Source of the DNA: DASUPK01 sp963815665
Lineage (GTDB): Bacteria > Actinomycetota > Thermoleophilia > Solirubrobacterales > 70-9
Assembly (NCBI GenBank): GCA_963815665.1
Contig: CAWFHN010000014.1
Span: forward strand, 62,001 to 126,000
Direction: 5' to 3'
Length of the DNA stretch: 64,000 nucleotides
The translations under genes were made by a program, and so were the position numbers. Position 1 is the stretch's first letter. Each line of letters opens with the position of its first letter. Shown one piece after another: positions 58,375 to 64,000 of the stretch. The notes beneath the pieces are model-generated. The model ran no database searches and had not been told where the DNA came from. It worked only from the letters and a program-made list of their open reading frames with translations.

Positions 58375-59733
58375 TCACGCGACCGCTCCGGCCCTTGCGG
58401 GCATCGGCTCGGAGCGCGCTCCGGGCGGCGAGATCGCGTGGCCGCCGCTGGGGGCGCCGAGCGAGCCTCCGGGAACGCCGTGCTGGATCGCCTCGAGGAA
58501 CTCGTCGCGGTACTTCTTCACCATCGCGCCCACCGGCATGGCCATCGAGTCGCCGAGCACGCACAGGCAGTTGCCGATGATGTTGTCCTGAACCGAGGAG
58601 ACCGTCTCGAGGTCGATCGGCGTCGCCTGGCCGCCGATCATCCGCTCGAGCATCTTCACGGTCCAGTTGGTGCCCTCGCGGCAGGGAGTGCATTTGCCGC
58701 AGGACTCGTGGTGGTAGAAGCGCGCGGTCCGCAGGGCCAGCTCGACGACGCTGGTGGTGTCGTCGAAGACGATGATCGAGCCGGAGCCGAGCATCGACCC
58801 GGCGTCGGCCATGGCCTCGAAGCTGTAGGGGAGGTCGAGGCCCTCGTCGGGGAGCAGCACCGGCGACGAGGACCCGCCGGGGAAGAAGCCCTTGATCTCG
58901 CGACCCTCGAGAGGGCCTCCGGCGAGGTCGTTGATCAGGGCCTTGGTCGGGATGCCGAGCTCGATCTCGTAGTTGCCGGGCCGCTGCACGTCGCCCGAGA
59001 CGGAGGTGACCTTGGTCCCGGGGGACTGCTCCGTGCCGAAGCTCTTGAACCAGTCGGCGCCCGAGGCGACGATGTGCGGCGCGTTGGAGAGGGTCTCGAC
59101 GTTGTTGATCAGGGTCGGCCCGTCGTAGAGGCCCTGGACGGCGGGGAAGGGAGGCTTCAGCCGCGGGTTGCCGCGCTTGCCCTCGAGCGAGTCGAGGAGC
59201 GCGGTCTCCTCGCCACAGATGTAAGCCCCCGCTCCGCGGTGGACGACCAGCTCGACCTGCTCGCCGGTGCCGAGCACGTTCTCGCCGAGGAAGCCGGCCT
59301 CATAGGCCTCCTCGACGGCAGCATCCAGGATGTCGGCCTGCAGGTCGTACTCGCCGCGGATGTAGATGAAGCAGCGGTTGGCGCCGGCGGCCCGGGCGGC
59401 GATGATGATGCCCTCGATCAGCTGGTGGGGGTTCTTCTGCAGCAGCTCGCGGTCCTTGAACGCGCCTGGCTCGGACTCGTCCGCGTTGCAGCAGAGGTAC
59501 TTGTCCATGTCCCCCCGGGGCAGGAAGGAGGCCTTCTTGCCCATCGAGAAGCCGGCGCCGCCTCGACCGCGGAGACCCGAGTCCTCGAGCTCCTTGAGCA
59601 CCTCCTCGGGCGTCATCTCCTTGTAGGCCTTGCGGATCGACTGATAGCCGCCGAGCTTGCGGTAGGTCTTGATGGACGCCAGCTTGGGCTCGTCGATGTT
59701 GCGGAAGAGGATCCGCGTCTCCTGGGAGGCCAT
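58375..59733 (-). CDS. nuoF: NADH-quinone oxidoreductase subunit F
   Basis: 452 residues, the NADH- and FMN-binding subunit. SGLRGRGGAGFSMGKK is the NADH/FMN loop, CNADESEPGAFKDR the FMN site, and ESCGKCTPCREGT with a later Cys (NCLCVLGD) the N3 [4Fe-4S] cluster. ATG 59733 overlaps the nuoE stop by one base (TGATG); GGGAAGAG is upstream. Confidence 0.95.
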   Translation of the reverse strand: MASQETRILFRNIDEPKLASIKTYRKLGGYQSIRKAYKEMTPEEVLKELEDSGLRGRGGAGFSMGKKASFLPRGDMDKYLCCNADESEPGAFKDRELLQKNPHQLIEGIIIAARAAGANRCFIYIRGEYDLQADILDAAVEEAYEAGFLGENVLGTGEQVELVVHRGAGAYICGEETALLDSLEGKRGNPRLKPPFPAVQGLYDGPTLINNVETLSNAPHIVASGADWFKSFGTEQSPGTKVTSVSGDVQRPGNYEIELGIPTKALINDLAGGPLEGREIKGFFPGGSSSPVLLPDEGLDLPYSFEAMADAGSMLGSGSIIVFDDTTSVVELALRTARFYHHESCGKCTPCREGTNWTVKMLERMIGGQATPIDLETVSSVQDNIIGNCLCVLGDSMAMPVGAMVKKYRDEFLEAIQHGVPGGSLGAPSGGHAISPPGARSEPMPARAGAVA

Positions 59734-60548
59734 CAGCTCTTCCCCTTCTTGGTCTTCGGCTTTGGACGGCTGCCCTTGTTGACGGGGTGGCGGCTGATCC
59801 GCTTGTCGCCGCCCCCGCGAGGGCCGCCGGCGGCGCCGCGGTCCTGGAGCCGCTTCTCGGGCAGGACCTCCTTGCCGGTGCGGAGCTGCTGGACGGCGGC
59901 CTCCGCGTCGCCCTCGGTGAGCGGCCCGTAGTAGCGCTCGTCGATCGAAGCCATCGGGGCGAGGTCGCAGGCGCCCAGGCACTCGAAGCCCCTGAGGAAC
60001 ACCTTGCCGTCCTGGGATGAGCCCTGACCGTCGACGCCAGCCGCGTCGCCGAACTCCTCGAGCAGCCGGTCGGCCCCTCGCAGCCAGCAGCTGATGTTGG
60101 TGCAGACCATCACCTGATGCTCGCCCTCGGGCTCCAGGCGGAAGAGGTCGTAGAAGCTCGCCACGGACTGCAGGTAGCCCGGGGTGACGCCCATCACCGC
60201 CGCGGCCTGGGTGATGCCCTCCGGGGTGCACCAGCCATAGCGCCGCTGGACGGCCCAGAGCGCGGGGATCGCCGCCGAGCGCTTCCGCGGGTAGCGCTTC
60301 ATCGCTCGCCGGATCTCCTGAGCCAGGGCGCGAGGCACGGCCACCTCCGAGGGGTCGGGGACCGGGGCGGCCTCGCCGTGCGGCTCGCGCCACTCCTCGG
60401 CCGCCTGCCTGGCCTCGATCTCTTCGGGCGGGACCTCGACCCCGACCCGTTCCTGCTCATCCGGCATCGGGGTGGGCTCCGGAGAGTCGTGGATGTGGCC
60501 GGGATCGGCGGTCCAGGGCCGCCCTCCCTTTGGGATCAGCGGGCTCAC
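59733..60548 (-). CDS. nuoE: NADH-quinone oxidoreductase subunit E
   Basis: 271 residues, a thioredoxin-like [2Fe-2S] N1a subunit: CTNISC and CLGACD supply the four cysteines. The conserved core is about residues 70-215. It is longer than usual, with a Pro/Glu-rich N-terminus (about 60 residues) and a basic C-terminal tail (RPKPKTKKGKS). GTG 60548 overlaps the nuoD stop (GTGA); an internal ATG at PDEQERVG is an alternative start. Confidence 0.9.
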   Translation of the reverse strand: MSPLIPKGGRPWTADPGHIHDSPEPTPMPDEQERVGVEVPPEEIEARQAAEEWREPHGEAAPVPDPSEVAVPRALAQEIRRAMKRYPRKRSAAIPALWAVQRRYGWCTPEGITQAAAVMGVTPGYLQSVASFYDLFRLEPEGEHQVMVCTNISCWLRGADRLLEEFGDAAGVDGQGSSQDGKVFLRGFECLGACDLAPMASIDERYYGPLTEGDAEAAVQQLRTGKEVLPEKRLQDRGAAGGPRGGGDKRISRHPVNKGSRPKPKTKKGKS

Positions 60549-61852
60549 CGGTCGACTCCTCCGATGATCGGGTCGAGCATCGCCAGGTTCTGGATCAGGT
60601 CGGCGATCAGGCCGCCGACCGACATGTCGCGGAAGGCCTGCAGGTTGACGAAGGAGGGGTCGCGGAAGTGGACGCGGGCCGGCTTGGAGGAGCCGTCGGC
60701 GACGACGAAGCAGCCGAGCTCGCCCCGCGGCGACTCGATCGAGTAGTAGAGCTCCCCCGGCGGCACCCGATAGCCCTCGGTGACCAGCTTGAAGTGATGG
60801 ATCAGGGCCTCCATCGAGGTGGGGAGCTCCTCTCGCGGGGGGAGCACGTACTTGCGGTCGTCCGAGATCCACGGGCCCTCGGGCATGCCGTCCAGCGCCT
60901 GCTCGACGATCCTCACGGACTCGCGCATCTCCTGAAGGCGGACGCGGTAGCGGTCGTAGCCGTCGCCGACCGTCCCCACCGGGATCTTGAAGTCGAAGTC
61001 GCCGTAGCAGAGGTACCCGGGGCTCTTGCGCATGTCCCAGGGCTCGCCGGCGGCCCGCAGCAGCGGCCCGGTGACTCCCAGCTCCAGCAGGCGCTCGCGC
61101 GAGACGATCCCGACGTCGCGGGTGCGGTGCAGGAAGATCTCGTTGCGGTCGAGCAGCGCCTCGTACTGGTCGATGCGACCCGGCATCAACTTGCAGAAGT
61201 CCCGGACCTTCTGCTCGAAGCCGACCGGGATGTCCTCGAAGACGCCGCCGACCTGGAAGTAGCGGGTGTGCATGCGCTGGCCGGCCGACATCTCGAAGAG
61301 ATCGAGGATCGTGTCCCGCTCGCGGAAGCAGTACCAGAACATCGAGATCGCGCCGAGGTCCAGGGCGGAGGTGCCGAGCCAGACCAGATGCGAGTGGATC
61401 CGGTTGAGCTCCATGTGGAGCACCCGCAGGTACTTCGCGCGGTCCGGGATCTCCAGCCCGACCAGCCTCTCGACGCAGCCGCAGAAGGACTCCATCTGGA
61501 AGAAGTAGGAGAGGTAGTCCATCCGCTCGACGAACGGGATGACCTTCCAGTAGCTCTTGTCCTCGCAGGACTTCTCGATGCCGGTGTGGAGGTAGCCCAT
61601 GATCGGCTTGACCTCGAGCACCCGCTCGCCCTGCAGCGTCACGATCAGGCGCAGCACGCCGTGGGTCGCCGGGTGATGCGGTCCCATGTTGATCGTCAGG
61701 ATCTCCTGCTCCGGCTCGAGCCCGGGTCCCCCGAGGTCCTGGTGCGCGACCTCGGCGGCGTCCACCTGGGGCGCCGACGGGTCCTCGGCCTCCCGCGCGA
61801 CCCCGCGCTCGGTGATGTCCGCCTCGTCTCTGAGCAGCCCGTCTGCCATCAC
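60545..61852 (-). CDS. nuoD: NADH-quinone oxidoreductase subunit D
   Basis: 435 residues, the 49-kDa-type quinone-site subunit. NMGPHHPATHGVLRLIVTLQ, GYLHTGIEKSCEDKSYWK and SPGYLCYGDFDFKIPVG are diagnostic; the C-terminus GGLIADLIQNLAMLDPIIGG ends in the conserved DR. Overlaps nuoC by four bases. Confidence 0.96.
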   Translation of the reverse strand: MMADGLLRDEADITERGVAREAEDPSAPQVDAAEVAHQDLGGPGLEPEQEILTINMGPHHPATHGVLRLIVTLQGERVLEVKPIMGYLHTGIEKSCEDKSYWKVIPFVERMDYLSYFFQMESFCGCVERLVGLEIPDRAKYLRVLHMELNRIHSHLVWLGTSALDLGAISMFWYCFRERDTILDLFEMSAGQRMHTRYFQVGGVFEDIPVGFEQKVRDFCKLMPGRIDQYEALLDRNEIFLHRTRDVGIVSRERLLELGVTGPLLRAAGEPWDMRKSPGYLCYGDFDFKIPVGTVGDGYDRYRVRLQEMRESVRIVEQALDGMPEGPWISDDRKYVLPPREELPTSMEALIHHFKLVTEGYRVPPGELYYSIESPRGELGCFVVADGSSKPARVHFRDPSFVNLQAFRDMSVGGLIADLIQNLAMLDPIIGGVDR

Positions 61853-62401
61853 TCGAACCAGCGCGGGGTTTCGATCTCGTTGTGGGTGAACAGCACCGGC
61901 TCGCCGCCGATCGGGAAGTCGCGGCGCTGCGGCCAGCCGACGTAGTCCTCCGGCATCAGGATCCGCCGCAGGTCCGGGTGGCCCCGGAAGAGGATCCCGA
62001 AGAAGTCGTATGCCTCCCGCTCCTGGAAATCGGCAGTCGGGAAGAGCTCGACGCAGGAGTCCAGCTCGGGAAGCTTCTCGCCGGTGGATGCGCCGTTCGA
62101 CCCGTCTCCGGCGGCCAGATCCGCCAGGAGGGCCTTCAGGTGAATCCGCTCCATCCGCTCCCGGCAGAGCAGCTCGTAGTGGACCGCGAACCGCGGGGTG
62201 GCGGGGAGGTAGTCGGCGGCGTGCAGGCTGGAGAGGAACCGGTACCCCTGACCCTCGGTGTCGCGCAACCAGCCCAGTGCGTGCAGGACGCCCTCGGGAT
62301 TGACGATCAGCGTCGCGACGTCGTGCTCCACGGACGTCTCGACGACAGTCCCCTTCCGTCCCTTCTCGATCCCCTGTGCGATCAGCTCCAGCCCGGGGGC
62401 G

Positions 62402-62409
<8 letters not shown>
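61849..62409 (-). CDS. nuoC: NADH-quinone oxidoreductase subunit C
   Basis: 186 residues, 30-kDa-type subunit: FPTADFQEREAYDFFGILF and RRILMPEDYVGWPQRRDFP (ending GEPVLF) are the signature. ATG 62409 overlaps the nuoB end by eight bases; the longer frame to 62619 is rejected. Confidence 0.95.
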
Positions 62410-63057
<648 letters not shown>

Positions 63058-63067
<10 letters not shown>

Positions 63068-63417
63068 TCGAGCGCTCCTCGACGCCAGACGAAGACGAGG
63101 GCGACGAGCAACAGCGCGACGAAGACGAGGATCTCCCCCAGGACGAACACGCTCTTCGTGAGATGGACGAGGACGCCGACCGGATAGAGGAAGACGACCT
63201 CGATGTCGAAGAGGATGAACAGCATCGCGATCATGTAGAAGCTGACCCCGAAGCGGAAGGTGCGGGTGATGTGGGAGGGAAGGCCGCACTCATACGGCTG
63301 TCCCTTGATCGGGTTCGGGCGCTTGGGCCCGATCACCGAGTTCAACAGTGCGAACGCGCCTCCCACGATGATCCCTAGGCCGGCAAAGACGAGGACTGGG
63401 AGGTAGCTCTGAAGCAC
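63058..63417 (-). CDS. nuoA: NADH-quinone oxidoreductase subunit A
   Basis: 119 residues, three membrane helices. The KGQPYECGLPS loop (conserved Cys) and FILFDIEVVFLYPVGV (conserved Asp-Glu) identify it. GTG 63417 is the first gene of the operon; TATAAG lies 12 bases upstream. Confidence 0.95.
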
Positions 63418-63429
63418 GGTCCGCTGGGT

Positions 63430-63470
63430 CTTATACCACCGCGACCGCGACTTTGTAGCAAGGTGTTACA
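63430..63470 (-). promoter_or_regulatory. nuo operon promoter with overlapping palindrome
   Basis: On the minus strand TATAAG (63435-63430) is a likely -10. Upstream lies TGTAGCA-AGG-TGTTACA (63454-63470; near-perfect inverted repeat, six of seven), overlapping the -35 area (TTGCTA). A likely repressor or activator site for respiration control; it does not match the Rex or CRP consensus. Confidence 0.5.
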
Positions 63471-63478
63471 TAGTGCTT

Positions 63479-63535
63479 TTCCGCATCAGCAAGCGGAATC
63501 CCGACCCTTTCTGAGCGGCTTTCGGGGCCGCTTGC
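63479..63535. repeat. Overlapping inverted repeats upstream of the last gene
   Basis: TTCCGC/GCGGAA (63479-63484, 63493-63498), GCAAGCGG/CCGCTTGC (63489-63496, 63528-63535) and GCGGC/GCCGC (63515-63519, 63527-63531) are mutually exclusive pairings. Positioned upstream of the -10 box TAAGCT (63540-63545). Confidence 0.5.
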
Positions 63536-63539
63536 TCCC

Positions 63540-63545
63540 TAAGCT
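63540..63545 (+). promoter_or_regulatory. -10 box TAAGCT
   Basis: It ends nine bases before GTG 63555. Confidence 0.4.
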
Positions 63546-63554
63546 GTCGCGGCC

Positions 63555-63986
63555 GTGCCGGAAGTCCATCTCGTAGTCGGGGTCTGTCTGATCGCCGCCA
63601 ATCTGGTGGCGGGGGTCTGGGGCGGGGTCGCCTGGCTCGAGGATCGCCCCACGGTCGGCTTCTGGTACGCGCTCCGGATCGCGCAGGTGACGGTCGCGCT
63701 CCAGGCCCTGCTCGGCCTGCTGCTTGCGTTCACGGGACATCACGCCGACGAGCTCCACTACCTCTACGGCGGGCTCCCGCTCGTCGTCTCGCTGCTTGCC
63801 GAGCTGATTCGGGCCGGCTCGGCCGCCCAGGAGCTCGGCGACACCGACTTCCGGTCGCTGCCGGAGGAGCGCCAGAACCAGATCGCTTTGGCCATCGTCC
63901 GCCGGGACACCGGGATCATGGCGACGGCCTGCCTGGTGATCTTCCTGCTGGCGCTGAGGGCCGCGGGGACGAGCTCGGCGTTCTAG
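63555..63986 (+). CDS. Four-helix membrane protein of unknown function
   Basis: 143 residues, GTG start. Hydrophobic helices at about 3-25, 38-60, 70-88 and 115-138 are separated by short loops; LYYG-like HHADELHYLYGGLPLVVSLL is the most distinctive part. No family recognised. Divergent from nuoA; the shared 137-bp interval has a palindrome and overlapping hairpins, so its expression may be linked to respiration genes. Confidence 0.65.
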   Translation: MPEVHLVVGVCLIAANLVAGVWGGVAWLEDRPTVGFWYALRIAQVTVALQALLGLLLAFTGHHADELHYLYGGLPLVVSLLAELIRAGSAAQELGDTDFRSLPEERQNQIALAIVRRDTGIMATACLVIFLLALRAAGTSSAF

Positions 63987-64000
63987 ACGCGCGGCCGCCG

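Noticed and set aside
60440..60548. NuoE N-terminal Pro-rich extension as another repeat insertion
   Set aside because: No inverted ends and no match to the core blocks; it may simply be a variable N-terminus or an upstream start.

Overview
The window is 64 kb of very GC-rich bacterial DNA, densely packed, with many GTG and TTG starts. Gene content points to an actinobacterium: an F420-type luciferase-like oxidoreductase, heteromeric and ACAD10/11-type acyl-CoA dehydrogenases, ThyX, a DbpA-type DEAD helicase, and CSLREA beta-helix proteins with Lys/Arg tails. The style resembles the class Thermoleophilia (Solirubrobacterales-like); this placement is inferred from gene content, not computed. 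No rRNA, tRNA, CRISPR array, prophage or transposase was seen.

Layout. 1-4.5 kb: the end of a formylglycine-generating-enzyme-like protein, a two-subunit acyl-CoA dehydrogenase behind a palindromic operator, an LLM oxidoreductase and two small unknown genes. 4.6-16.4 kb: citrate synthase, a menaquinone-type methyltransferase with an unknown membrane partner, a DsbA-like protein, a CPA1 antiporter, a PfkB kinase, a quinone oxidoreductase, a DEAD-box helicase, a histidine kinase/receiver pair, a Gly/Thr/Ser-rich exported protein and an EamA transporter. 16.4-21.2 kb: a HAD hydrolase and an APH-type kinase whose start codons overlap head to head, an Lrp/EamA pair and an ACAD10/11-type dehydrogenase; HAD, APH and ACAD are the three domains fused in mammalian ACAD10. 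21.2-33.5 kb: mixed metabolic and membrane genes. 33.5-42.4 kb: a cell-surface island with two CSLREA beta-helix proteins, a large LuxR-type ATPase regulator, a collagen-like protein and a cupredoxin with an LPxTG-like motif. 42.5-47.4 kb: a two-domain ThyX, an AEC transporter, a dehalogenase-like hydrolase and an MFS transporter. 47.5-63.4 kb: dodecin, then the complete 14-gene complex I operon (nuoA-N, minus strand), interrupted by one SnoaL-like gene.

The most unusual signal is a family of 97-101 bp palindrome-ended elements present three times (42133-42229, 53150-53250, 56160-56256). Each lies inside a coding sequence and is translated in frame, in the cupredoxin, NuoJ and NuoG. Two copies are antisense to their host gene and one is sense, recalling Rickettsia palindromic elements. 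A different GC-run-flanked in-frame insert interrupts ThyX. A separate 165-bp inverted repeat (29182-29346) begins at the base after a stop codon; most arm differences in its outer part are G-U compatible only on the minus strand, suggesting a structured RNA or a single-stranded mobile DNA.

Regulation is visible in the sequence. About twenty genes have a TANNNT-like -10 box ending 6-9 bases before the start codon, which indicates leaderless transcription. In two divergent pairs the opposing -10 boxes share one central TA (ANNNTANNNT). In two tandem pairs the -10 box reuses the upstream gene's TAG stop. Six convergent pairs end in a shared CTAG.
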